A stretch of 64,000 nt of DNA, taken from the NCBI GenBank assembly GCA_030710605.1, contig CP092886.1, positions 160,378,000 through 160,441,999 of the forward strand, in the 5' to 3' direction. Below the pieces are notes generated by a model that was given only the letters and a program-made list of their open reading frames with translations, was not told the origin of the DNA and did no database searches. Both the position numbers and the translations under genes were made by a program. Shown one piece after another: positions 1-11,399 of this stretch (the stretch's first letter is position 1; each line of letters begins with the position of its first letter). Source of the stretch: Cordylochernes scorpioides. Its lineage: Eukaryota; Arthropoda; Arachnida; Pseudoscorpiones; Chernetidae.

Positions 1-3000
1 CCCACCTCATGTGTTCAGTTACATCGCGGTGTAATGGTCTCCGCTATCGTCCTCATCATCATCGCACTTATCATCATATTCGTCGAGAAGAAAGGCTGGA
101 GCAGCGTAAGTATTATTGACATGAAGTTCTAAGATGACCATTGTGATCATTTGTCTTTCAATTTTTAGAGCAACCCCCACACAATTGTTGGAATCATCGC
201 GTCAGTCTTGGCTGTAGTGCAGGTAGGAAACTTTTTGCCTATTTGTTCTATTTGGTTATTAAAGAGAGTTGAATTTTCAAAAAACATTGGGCTCCACAAT
301 AGCTAGCTCTGAATCATTTTATATCTCTGAGCTCTTATATCTTCAGTTCCGCTCCAGTAGTCAAGAAGTGATAAGCGAAACAACGCCTATCGATTGTACA
401 CCAGGGAAATTGATCAAAAGACATCAGCAGACAGAACCTATTTCCGATATCAAAATGAATCCCTCTCGAATAGATTAATAGACCCAGGAGCGACTTAATC
501 AGGAAAACAAGCTTGTTAATGTTGTCGTGTCCAATGAAGAGCCTCAGATATCTCCGTGCATCTCTATCACAGCAGTCGCAATGTTCTAATGAAGAAAGAA
601 AACAATATTGATATCTATTTAGGATAACTGAAATATTTGAGTGATTTTTTTTTTACAAATAAAACCAATTTCTACTCTCCTTGTTGCACAGTGTTGACAA
701 GGTTTATTAAAGAATTTACTTAAGCACTGTCTCCCTAACCTTGTGTTACGTGTCGCAGCCGTTCATGGCCTTGTTTCGCCCTGATCCCGCCCATTCCAAG
801 AGATTCGTCTTCAACTGGGCGCATCTGATCGTCGGCAATGCTGCGCATTTCTGCGCCAGTAAGTTTCCTGCTGGGTTAATCACGAGCAACTCCACATTGC
901 CTCTGATTCATTTTTATTAAGTTATATAGCTACACTCGAGGATTTATGCCGCTCTATGATGCTTTGTATTTTATTTAATTAAAATATATATATATGATAA
1001 TTTAAACCAATAACCCTATATTATATAATACTTATAACAAGATTGACATGATTGTATATAAAAACACATCTATAAATAATTATACACATAATTGACATGT
1101 CTCCTTGCATCACCATATGTAATGTACTGAGGATGAATAAATAAAACTATATAATAGATTAAAAACTGAGTTAAGAGCAAGAGAGAACCACAATCACAAA
1201 GTAACTTCTAAAGATAGGTTGGAAGCCGACAGACCGGTGCCAGTGTCGATTAACGGACACGTGCATTAAGACAATACTTCCTGGTCCCCTTCCTGGTCCA
1301 AAGAGTTGTATAAATAGGACCCCGCGTAGCAACAACCAGAGAGTTACAGTAGTCGTCACCATCAGCACGTCGCCGGTTGTCACCAACTCATCGACCATGT
1401 AAAACTGTAAGAAATCTACTATCTCCATCTTGCTCTTGGCTCGCTTTTTATCTATTCAAGGAATTTTCCTTCGACAACTGTGTCGCTTCGTTTTGTGTGT
1501 GTGGACATTCCCAAGCTTTTCCACTCTGCCTCGACCACGACTGCCTGTACTTTGTGAGAACTGTTAAAGGTCCTACAAGGTGCAGAGAGGTACTGGAAAA
1601 CTCTCCACGCCCTGATTGTCCCTCTCGGTTACTACAGGTTTGACCCTCGGTTGCCACAACTTATAGCGAGAGTCGACGAGGTTCTACAAGAGTCAACCAG
1701 AACTTCAACACATTATCCCAGATAGTCGACAGGATCTCAACACATTATTACATATATATATAAAAGAAAAAATAATATATATTAAAAGAAAAAGCATATT
1801 TTCATTTAGAAACAATTACATAAGCTTATATGAGTGAGGTTCATAGTAATTTCAAAGGTTTCAAATGAATAAAGACTAAAATTAGGATAGGAAGGATGGC
1901 TTTCAATAGAAGAGTTGTCGAAGAGAGGAGGCTCAGCCAAAGGCTAAATAAATGGATGGTGAAGTGCGGTGCTTATATATGGGTCGTATACCTGGTCAAG
2001 GAGAATTGTAGCAGAGAAATGGTTGAGCCGGACCTATCTTTCGGAATATAGAAATAAAGAGACGTGTTGAAAACCAAATGAGCTAAATGAGGAAAAGTAA
2101 CTTGTTAGCTTTTATATTCAGAAGAATATAGTTAAACATGTTAGCTTTCATTGTGTTATCATTTTAAACCTAAATTCATGACTAAATGCTTAAAATCACA
2201 TTTCGATGAAGCCTTATTACTTATAGGCTCACGACGCATTAAATAGCGTTGTCTATAAATACATCCGGTGTATTTAGACTTTGAAGATGTTTTCGAAAGT
2301 GAATACTACTAAGCACATATATTTGCATTTGATCATCATCCGAAACTACGCTCGACACATTAAAATGTTCTATAAAATCTTAATTTTAGGGGGGAAACTA
2401 AGAAAGAACCCTCTAATTTCTCCTGTCGAAATCCTAATGAACGCATTGTGTTAAAAATAGTATAAAGATGTTGCATTGTATAAGTTATACTTATTTAATT
2501 ATACATTTAAGGATACTTGTGCTCGTTTAACAGCTTAAGGCGCGGATTGTTCAATCGAAGTGGTATTAATCCTAAAAGAGCGAATGTGTTTGTAGTTGGG
2601 GCCATCTTCCTGTCGGCCAACCTCCCCGACACCAGCTACCTCTACCCCGTGCTCAACTACCCCCTGGCCATCTACATCGCTGGCTTCGCCTTCTCCCACA
2701 TCGTGCTGCACTTTGCTCTCTGGGCCATAAAGAAACGAGGTAAATATGTAACGTAGCTATTCAGCCATGTGTTTGTGTATAGCACTTGGAGCGTCTTTTT
2801 TGTGCATTTTCATAGTTGCTATTTTTCAACTTAGTCTTGAATTTCATAAGCAGGGAGAGAGCATTAACCGTGAATTTTTTATTTACCACATGTCTCTTCC
2901 AACACCGCAAAATTCCTACATTTTGTATTCATTTTTACAACTTTTCCTCTTCTATCTATTATGGGAAACTCGAAGGTAGACAAGTTTCTCTGTATTTTTT

Positions 3001-5288
3001 AGCAAGTGCTTATCTCAAGCGGCGTCACGATTCTATATCGTGAGCCCTTCTCTTTATTTCTTCATGGTTTCTTCTTTCCATCCAGAGCATCAGTCCACTT
3101 CTTTCTATTGTTCATTTTTCCTTGATTTTTACCCCCAAAGTTTTCTTCATTATCCATATTCTCTTGATAGATACCCCATACAGTTCACATGATCTTTGTC
3201 TTTTTAATTTCAACGCTTCTCTCCCAATCATATTTCCATTCCCTCCATATATCTACACAGAATAAAACTATTTTATGACACTAGAATGTTTCATCCAGTG
3301 GGAAACGAAATCAAGATGGGAGAGCTGGGCCAGCAAGCTGGGGCAACGCCAGAAAAATCCGCGCCGGTAAGTTGTGGACTTGTGTGCCGATCCATACAGT
3401 AGTGACACTAAATTATCTTTCTTATTGAATGGTTCTTAATATATATGTAGGATGAAAGAAACGATCAACATTTATACACTCATTGACAAAACTTAAGGAA
3501 GTTTCATATTTTTATGTCGCCGGTCGACTATTTTTTATTTTGAAGGAGACATATATCACACACACAAAGCCTTTATTAAGACGTTAGTCTTATACAGATT
3601 CTCCGTACAAGGTGCAATAACAGGAAAAGAGCAGCACAGGAAACCATTAGTTCCGCAACTATATACAATTATTAGTAATAAGGAAAAGTAAGATTTAATA
3701 TGAAAGGTCGACACCATCGCCCCAAGTCTTCAATTTCATAAGCGCGGAGCAGAAATAGGGACTAAGTTTGAAGGAGACATATATCATCTCCATATACAAT
3801 AATATTATTATTTTTATATAATTTTCATCAACTAAGTGAACCTCGGGTTAGAATACAAAACGGAGAATATGGGAAATATAGGAGGAAAGATACCAAAGCC
3901 GCCACAGCGCCCAGAAAGGAATAAGTTGACGAAATTATCAACTAGTTGTAACTTGTCAGCGCAAAGAGATTTAGTTTGAAGTTCTAACAGTAGAATTAAT
4001 ATATATGAATTCTCTCTTTAAAATAATATAAATAACAAATTTTTCATGAATCCATCTACACTTATGAATAAAACTTAAGGAAATGAAAAGTCGTTGATGT
4101 AACGTAAAAAATTAGGAAAGACAAACCTCAGAATGACACAGAAATTTATTTTATGTAAAGCCCCCCCCCCAAAAAAAAACTAATAAAATAGCAGAGAGGC
4201 AAAGAGAAAAATTTTACAGTGTAGCAAAATACATTGAAAATCTTGTTCCTACAAACATGGATCTGATATGTTTCTGTCAATATATATATATATATATATT
4301 TTTTTTTTTTAAGGAGACAGAGGCAATTTTGTTCAGACTTGGTTATCTCGTGTGTCTTCAATAAAGGTCCCAGTGCATTAAATATCTTTCAGATTTATTG
4401 TCTGAATCCCGATATACATGCTAAAAGGTACAACTTCCTTAAGTTTTGTCTATGAGTGTATATATGTCGAAGGATTTATATATATTTTGAAAGAAAATCA
4501 TCCCTGGCTGGTTTAATTTTCATATATAAATATATATGTGTTTGTTAAAATTAAACCATCTACAGGGATGAGTTTCTTTCAATATTATATTTAGTAACTT
4601 TAGCTTTGAGGGGCATAAAAAAATGCCCTTCTACACGATTCCTATCATATTTATATTGATTGTACGATGTAATCTTCAAGGAAATTTTGATTTTGCTAAA
4701 AAAATCTAGAACATTTTTGAGAATTTAAGGACTCGTATATTTTTTGTTTCCATTATTCGATAGGTGAGGGCAATGTGTATAATAATAGCCAAGGGCAATA
4801 GATGATCTTGACAAAGGAAAATGCCACAAATTGTCAAATGGCTTCCCAGCCAACGAGTATCAACAATTAGTTAAAGATCACTCCTCATATAGCAGAGCAA
4901 AAACAAAATCCATGTCAAACAATAAAAACAATACGGTTTTTTAAAACAAACAAACAATATATATAAGATTTTTTCAATCGTTCCAATGTAAAATCCACTT
5001 TCTTGCCTGGATTCAAAGACCATGCAACATTCCAAGTAGAACTATTCATAGCATTTATTGTAAAGTAATTCTCAGGGTTGGTCTGATTGAACCAAGCGAC
5101 CTATTTTCAAATTTTCCTTTATGTAATCATACATCTTAGGGTACACATGTGAATTTCTATAAATTGCTTAGTAACTAACAATAAGTTTGTATGTGCAGGG
5201 GGAGTACTTCAAGAAAATCTTCCTTTTTATGTATTTGATTGGCATGGCGATTGTTGTGTTAGCGATAATCATCCTTATTTGGGTGTGA
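1..5288 (+). CDS. Ferric-chelate reductase 1-like, cytochrome b561 domain (3' part, six exons)
   Basis: Exons, all GT-AG and joining in one frame: up to 105, 169-222, 759-858, 2596-2739, 3299-3366, 5199-5288 (TGA 5286-5288). The first visible exon either enters from outside the window or starts at 19 after an acceptor-like tgtgttcag. The product has at least five hydrophobic helices and the histidine pattern of the eukaryotic b561 core: QLHRGVM, NPHTIVG, FNWAHLIVGNAAH. PFMALFRPDPAHSKRFVFNW matches the loop typical of FRRS1/DOMON-b561 proteins. Known of the family: a membrane b-type cytochrome that moves electrons across the membrane, in some members to reduce ferric iron. The last helix (LFMYLIGMAIVVLAIIILIW) ends the protein. 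The reeler/DOMON part would lie upstream, outside the window. Intron 3 holds a solo LTR and intron 5 a Tc1-like element. Exons are clearly GC-richer than the introns. The family is firm; the exact orthologue is not. Confidence 0.88.
995..1752 (+). mobile_element. Solo LTR, copy A of the TA-targeting family (intron 3 of the b561 gene)
   Basis: Starts TGATAATTTAAACC and ends ATTACA, flanked on both sides by TATA inside a TA run. Four further copies exist in the window (10384, 13100, 42828, 55338). Inside are a TATAAATA box at 1309-1316 and a GC-richer leader-like segment after it, as expected of a retroviral-type promoter in an LTR. No internal coding region adjoins it, so it reads as a solo LTR in sense orientation within the host intron. 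Confidence 0.65.
3477..4458 (+). mobile_element. Tc1/mariner-like element(s) with 27-bp terminal inverted repeats
   Basis: The left end CACTCATTGACAAAACTTAA and right end TTAAGTTTTGTCTATGAGTG are inverted copies, each flanked by TA (3475-3476, 4459-4460), the Tc1/mariner target duplication. A second left-type end starts at 4059 (CACTTATGAATAAAACTTAA), so a 400-bp MITE at 4059-4458 may sit beside or inside a larger one. No transposase is readable. A reversed LINE 3' tail (AAAGCCTTTATTAAGACG, 3562-3579) lies inside. The right half recurs at 56115-57340. Confidence 0.6.
4488..4582. repeat. Small foldback repeat in intron 5
   Basis: Imperfect inverted arms (GAAAGAAAATCATCCCTGG left; CAGGGATGAGTTTCTTTC right, plus the complementary pair TGGTTTAATTTT/AAAATTAAACCA) surround an AT-rich loop. 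No coding potential; probably a MITE remnant. Confidence 0.55.
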
Positions 5289-5525
5289 GAGTCTCTCGGA
5301 TATTGTATCAGTCTTGCAATGTCACCACGCATTATATATTTATACTGGACCTACCCCCCTTTAAAATGATCAAAAAATACCCGTGCATAGCTTATATGTA
5401 TATATTTAATACCCAATACCCCCAATATGTTCTTAAAATTTTTGCTTTTTCATATTATCATAAACGTACAAAACCCTTTTTTTTAATATATGGAATGATC
5501 AAATATAATTTTATATGACATTTTG

Positions 5526-5531
5526 AATAAA
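5526..5531 (+). promoter_or_regulatory. Candidate polyadenylation signal of the b561 gene
   Basis: An AATAAA hexamer lies 238 bp past the stop codon of the FRRS1-like gene, the first good hexamer downstream. Cleavage has not been shown. Confidence 0.4.
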
Positions 5532-6480
5532 ATTACATTCATATACATTAAGTATTTACAAAATTAAGGATCTTATATAATGTGAACTCATGGTAATGAA
5601 CAATTTGTGCGTTTATATGAAAAATGTATTTTTTATGAAAATATTCAAACATGAGAAGAATTTTGCTAGCACATTTGAAGCAACGCTCAATCAATGCGTT
5701 CCTTTTTTCTTTTCTTTGACTTCTTCTAAAGGATTAAGCTGAGTGGCTTGGGACCATATATAAGTTTTGGCTCCGTTGAAAAAATAAAATCTTTATATAA
5801 CTCTTTCTCTCTCTTGTGATAAATCATTTATAGATGTGCTTTTATGTGTTATATATGTAAAATTATTATAAAATAATCTAATATACCAAAAAATATTATA
5901 TTTGTACAAAACGTTATCATACTATACCATCCAACACACACTTTGTAACTAAAAAATAGAATAATTTTGTAAAATATATAATAGATACGTTTATGCTCTC
6001 TCTTTGGAAAACGAATAAAATTTTGTTTCTGGATGTATTTTGGATATTTATTGTCAGTGTGTGTATATATATTGTTATATATATTATTGTTATATTAAAA
6101 AAATCATTTTTGGGTCGATGATTAAATTTTTGTATTGGAATTACGAGAAATTATGTAAATAAACTGTTTTAAAATATTTTCTCATTGTTTTGTTTTTATT
6201 TACACGTTTTAAATATACAAACACACGTAAAGAGAGAATAATAAATATATTAATAACTTAATAGAAAGATAGCCTTGATTTTTTCATAATATATTCGTGA
6301 AAATTTATTAACGTTTTCATATTATAGGCCAATTTTATAATTTATGTAAATTTATTACTGTTATACACAAAATAGTGAAGGAGTAATGTACAGATATTTA
6401 CACAATCACGCTCAGCTTTTATAAAACGGTTTTATTAAATCAAAAGAAACTGCATCATAGTTTCAAAGAAAGTAGATTAT
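5532..6480. other. AT-rich intergenic stretch
   Basis: Very AT-rich sequence downstream of the b561 gene, with no open frame or recognisable repeat ends. It separates the host gene from the transposon nest that follows. Confidence 0.5.
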
Positions 6481-6625
6481 CATGCGCAAACTGCGGTTTC
6501 TGGCAATCAGGTGCTTCTTTGTGACGGGACAGATCATCTCTGGCCTTCCAGTACCTCCTGCGGCCATGACCGGAGGCACCTATGCTGGTGCGGTGCCATT
6601 GGACGTTTTCTCCAACATCATCCAT

Positions 6626-6870
6626 AACCTTGAACAACACTGGCAGGACGTTTGTTTACAACATTTCATCGCCTGGAACAATACTGGCAGGACTTTTTTT
6701 CACAGCATTCTTTTACCTAGAGCAACACTGGCAGGACGTTTGGCTACAGCATTTCATCAGCTGTAGCAATACTGGCAGGACTTTTGGTTACAGCATTCTT
6801 TTACCTGGAAAAACACTTTCAGGACGTTTGGTTACAACATTTCTCCACCTGAAACAATACTGAAGGACTA
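6626..6870 (+). repeat. 44-bp minisatellite array (left, direct)
   Basis: About five and a half degenerate copies of a 44-bp unit with the core ACTGGCAGGACGTTTGGTTA. Open frames seen across it are by-products of the periodicity. It directly precedes the LINE at about 6.9 kb. The same unit occurs inverted at 17046-17217, so the two arrays bracket the nest. It may be a LINE 5' promoter-like monomer array or a satellite. Confidence 0.75.
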
Positions 6871-6923
6871 TATACAAGCCAAAACTAAGAGATCCAAACA
6901 TAATCATAAAATCAGTCAATAAG

Positions 6924-7411
6924 ATGACCAACTTAGCTAATTTATCGACAACGTTATGTGAGATGAACCCTGAACTTTCTCAACTCAGTAAAGAGATCAA
7001 AGTGCTATTTCCAATGAAAACCAATAGAGCAGAGCAAGATGTAGTACTGAGGGTTTCACCTAGAGTCTACCAAATTATGAAGAGAAATGGAAAAATTTAC
7101 ACGGATATTCAACGATGCGATATTAAAGGTAAAATATTAGTGAATCAATGTCAGAACTGTTTTTTATTTAATCCTAATCATAAGAGGAATAACTGTCCCA
7201 ATCCCAAAAAAATGTATTAAATGTGAAAAAGAGGGAGAACACGAATGCTCGACTACAAATAAATGCTGCAACTGCGTCAAACATCCACATTTTAGAAAAA
7301 GATTTGGAGCATAAACCGAATAGTCAAGACTGCCCAATCTATAAAAAAGAGATGCAAATTATAATACAAAGAACAGAATATTCTACACATATAGAAGATG
7401 CGGGCCAATAA
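6924..7411 (+). pseudogene. LINE ORF1 remnant with CCHC zinc knuckles
   Basis: The first part reads to residue 98 and contains CQNCFLFNPNHKRNNC. After a frame change in an A run near 7208, the next zinc-binding segment continues (KCIKCEKEGEHEC, then KCCNCVKHPHF). Three knuckles in a row at the end of ORF1 are typical of R1/Jockey-type LINE Gag-like proteins, which bind the element's RNA. Much of the usual N-terminus is missing and the frame is broken, so this copy is dead. It lies 13 bp upstream of ORF2. Confidence 0.75.
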
Positions 7412-7423
7412 TAAACTTCCAGA

Positions 7424-10383
7424 ATGATGGGGCGAAAACTATATATTGACAAAATCAAAATTATTCAACAAAATACCAGAAAAAGCAAAAATTGCATAAA
7501 TGAGCTTTGTGCATCTGATGAAATTAGAAACGCAGATATAGTAATGATACAAGAACCTTATATAATCAAAGAGGAGGTAATATTTACAGGACCTTGTACA
7601 AAATATCAATTGATGAACAGTCCCAATATAAATACGGCAATAATTGTAAGAAATAGCAGATTAAAAATTCACTTAAGTACAGAATTCACTAACTCATTCG
7701 CTACAACTATAACCATACAAACAAAAAGTAAAATATATCTTTCCAACATTTATATACATCCGAATTCAATGAAAAGTGAGCACGAGGAATTTATGAAGAA
7801 GTTAATTAATACAAATTTACATATACCGGTGATAATTTGCGGCGATTTCAATGCCAGAGCTCCGTTATGGTATGATATCAGGAAAAATTATAATGAAATA
7901 AACCTAATTATCCATAATAATAAAACTTTCACGTGTCGTGATGCAAGTGTGATTGATCTCACACTAACAAATAAACAGGCAATTGCGGCGATCAGAAATT
8001 GGAAGACACACCAGATATCGCAAATTTCAGATCATGTAGCTATATCTTTTGAAATATATACAAACGAACAATTTAGATCAGAAAAATATTATTCCACTTG
8101 GAAATTTAATGAGAAAAATGCGAACTGGTTAAGTTTTAGTCAGAGAATTAACAGAACTGAAGGAGAAAAAATTGAAAACTTACTAGACATAGTGGATACA
8201 CCAGAAATGATTGATCAAACGGTAAAAGAACTTACGAACATACTGATTGAAGCAGCACATAATTCACTTAAAGTAAATAATAATATGACAACAAAAAATA
8301 ATATTAGTAATAAGTGGTGGAATACGAATTTACAGCTTCTAAAGGATCACTGTCATTATCTTAGAAACTGTTACTATAGAAACAAAAATTGCCCTAATCA
8401 TATTAAACAATACTATAAAAGCATACGAAATAAGTATTTACGGGAAATAGAAAAAGCTAGGAAAGCATCCTGGAGAATTTTTCTGGAGGAAAACAAATCG
8501 AACAACCCTTATGGAAACTTATATAAGGTGTATAAAAACATCAAAAGTGGATCTAATCGGAAGAGAAATATGCAAATTTTGGAGGGTAATACTGATATGG
8601 AATGTCTGCAGAAGGGTGAGGAATTATTGAATAACTTATTTCCAGATGATAAATGTGAAGAAGATACAAACATACATAAAAGTATAAGAAATTATAATTT
8701 AAAACTACTCAATAAAGAAAAACCGATGGTTACGATTACTGAAGTTAACGACTTAATTGACAAATTAAATCCAAAGAAATCTCCCGGAATAGACAACATC
8801 TCTAACAACATGATAAGGCATACTAAACAATTTATAGCTCCTATATTGGTGAAACTCTTTCAAAAATATTTAGACCTACAATACTATCCTGTTGAATGGA
8901 AAAGAGCACAGAGGCAATAATTATTCCGAAACCTGGAAAAACAGATTTTAATAACTATAAAAATTATAGACCTTTATGTCTTAATTCCAACATTTCTAAA
9001 ATATTTGAAAAAATAATTAATAATAGAATAATAAAATATTATGAAGATTTTAATTCACTAAGTGATCGACAACATGGCTTTAGAAGATAGAAATCTACTA
9101 TTACTGCACTAACTGAAATAATAAAAATTGCGTTAGAACATAAAACAAGAGAATATGCAGCAATAATTGCAGTGGATATTAGTGCAGCGTTTGATAATGC
9201 ATGGTGGCCGGCCTTGATGAAAAGACTAGATGAAGATGGTGTGCAGGCTTCAATGATAAAACTTCTACAATCATACTTTGATAATAGAAGAATAAGATTT
9301 AGATACTCCTCAATTGAAATTAATAAGAAACTAAGTAAAGGATGCCCACAGGGAGGACCACTGTCTCCCACATTATGGAATATTCTTATTAATGAGATAC
9401 TGAATAATAATCTGGATGATAATTGTGAAACAATAGGATATGCAGATGATATTACGTTAATATGTTGGAATAAAACTCCTGAACAACTAAGAAAGACATT
9501 AGATAATGTATTAAGAAAAATCAATAAGTGGTGTGAAAGTCGTAAATTAAAATTGTCAGATGAAAAAACAAAAATATTATATTTATATAAATGCAATAGC
9601 GATATAATAGTCTCAGGTAGCAAGTTAATTAAACCGGTTGAATAACTTAAGATCCTAGGAGTGACTATTAAAAATCACCGAGTCAGAAGCAAACTGGACT
9701 TTACGCCTCACGTTAATGAAATGATCATAAAAGTAACTAGAGCTAGTGGATACCTATTTGGCCTGACAAAGAAAGCATGGGGTCTAGACTTTAGACGAAG
9801 ACTGATATTGTATAAGACATTATATCGAAGTACAATTACTTATGGTTATCCAATATGGTATCCATTCATAAACAAAAAGTCTAAGGACAAACTAAATTCT
9901 CTTCAATATAATATATTAAAACATTGTATACAGGCCTACAGTACAACATCATCGGATTGTACACACATACTTGCACAAGTCCCCAAACTTACTGAATATA
10001 TTGAATCTAACATGTTGAAAACCGAAATAAATTACAATCGATTTGACTCTTCAAGTAGGAATATAATTTCTAATTATATAAGGAAAAAATTGCAGAACTA
10101 CTATGAGAAGACTAATATCATTTTCAAGTCCTTCTTCACTGATTCCCAAATACCCAAATATGTCAAGCCAAATTTTTACAATGTCCAATTTTTTACTGGA
10201 CACGGTAACTTTAGATCATATTTGTACAATGTCAGAAAGACGGATTCGCCTAAATGCTCATGTGGTGCAGAAGAAGAAAATCCTGTACATATTCTAACGG
10301 ACTGTCGACTCGTAGAGGACTTGAGAGTCAAAAATCAAATAAATATAAATTGTCTAAATCAAATAGTTAATAATAGATATATA
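7424..10383 (+). pseudogene. LINE ORF2: endonuclease and reverse transcriptase (R1/LOA-like), broken
   Basis: The intact first part (7424-8920) carries an apurinic-type endonuclease: IIQQNTRKSK, MIQEPYI, CGDFNARAPLW, ISDHVAISFEI. The start of the RT domain (KKSPGIDNISNNMI) follows. A frameshift near 8900 moves into the frame used to about 10389, which has in-frame stops at 9088-9090 (after HGFRR) and 9643-9645. RT motifs: VDISAAFDNAWW, SKGCPQGGPLSPTLWN, GYADDITLI (catalytic YADD). The C-terminus has the zinc-binding CSCGAEEENPVHILTDC. In a live element the protein nicks target DNA and primes reverse transcription there. No RNase H is seen, fitting the R1-like group. Solo LTR B has inserted at the 3' end. 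Confidence 0.9.
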
Positions 10384-11100
10384 TGGTAATTTAAACCAAC
10401 AACCCTATATTATATAATACTTATAACAAGATTGTCATGTTGTATATAGAAACACATCTATAAATAATTATACGCATAATTGACATGTGTCCTTGCATCA
10501 CCATATGTAATGTACTTTGTACAAACTGAGGATGAATAAATAAAACTATATAATAGATTAAAAGCTGAGTTAAAGCAAGATTGAGAAGTAAATCACAAAG
10601 CCACTTCTAAAAATAAATTGTAAGCTGACAGGTAGGCGCCAGTGTCGAGTAACAGCGGCACGTGCCATGATGCAATTCTCTTTGTCCGAGGAGTTATATA
10701 AAAAGGCCCGGCTTAGCAACAGACAGTCAGTCTTCCGGTCAGCGTCACCCCTTGTCGTTTGTGCCAGGACCACCTCATCGCAATGTAAAACAGTAAGATC
10801 TACTCTATCTCCATCTTGCTCTTAGCCCGACTTTTATCTGTTCATGGAACTTTCCTTCTACAACTGTGTCGCTTCGTTTTGTGTGTGGACATTCCCAAGC
10901 TTTCTACTCTGCCTCGACCACGACTGCCTGTACTCTGTGAGAACTGTTAAAGGTCCTACAAGGTGCAGAGAGGTACTGGAAAACTCTCCACGCCCTGACT
11001 GTCTCTCTCGGTTACTACAGGTTTGACCCTCGGTTACCACAGCTTATAGCGAGAGTCGACAGGATTCTACAAGAGTCAACCAGAACTTCAACTTATTACA
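10384..11100 (+). mobile_element. Solo LTR, copy B of the TA-targeting family
   Basis: Starts TGGTAATTTAAACC, ends ATTACA, flanked by TATA on both sides. It has a TATA box (TATATAAAAA at 10695) followed by a CAGTCAGT initiator-like stretch. It interrupts the extreme 3' end of the R1-like LINE. Copies A, B and E share orientation; C and D are reversed. Confidence 0.7.
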
Positions 11101-11399
11101 TATATGTATATAAATTTTAATAGATTTTGTAGAATGATTTTTAGTAATAGATAGCCTGGGCTGTAATAACTGGTATATAGTTATATGCTGTAAATAGCTC
11201 TAAATTTCTGTTCTTATCTGTGATGTTCACTAATATTCATTATAGGGTAATTAAATCGTTAACTAACTGACAAATATGTTAATAATTTCTATTATAATAA
11301 CTAAAATCATATTAATAATCACTGTAAATAAGCTCTCAAACTTGTGTATGCATGCAAATATCCAAGACGGATATCGCGTGCTTTGTAAATGATAATAAA

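Noticed and set aside
1377-1657. Overlapping 69-88-codon frames on both strands
   Set aside because: They lie within the solo LTR and recur in every LTR copy; non-coding LTR sequence.
6626-6870. CRISPR-like repeat-spacer structure
   Set aside because: Units are contiguous 44-bp tandem copies without unique spacers, in a eukaryotic genome.
9039-9623. 194-codon minus-strand frame
   Set aside because: Antisense of the LINE reverse transcriptase catalytic region.
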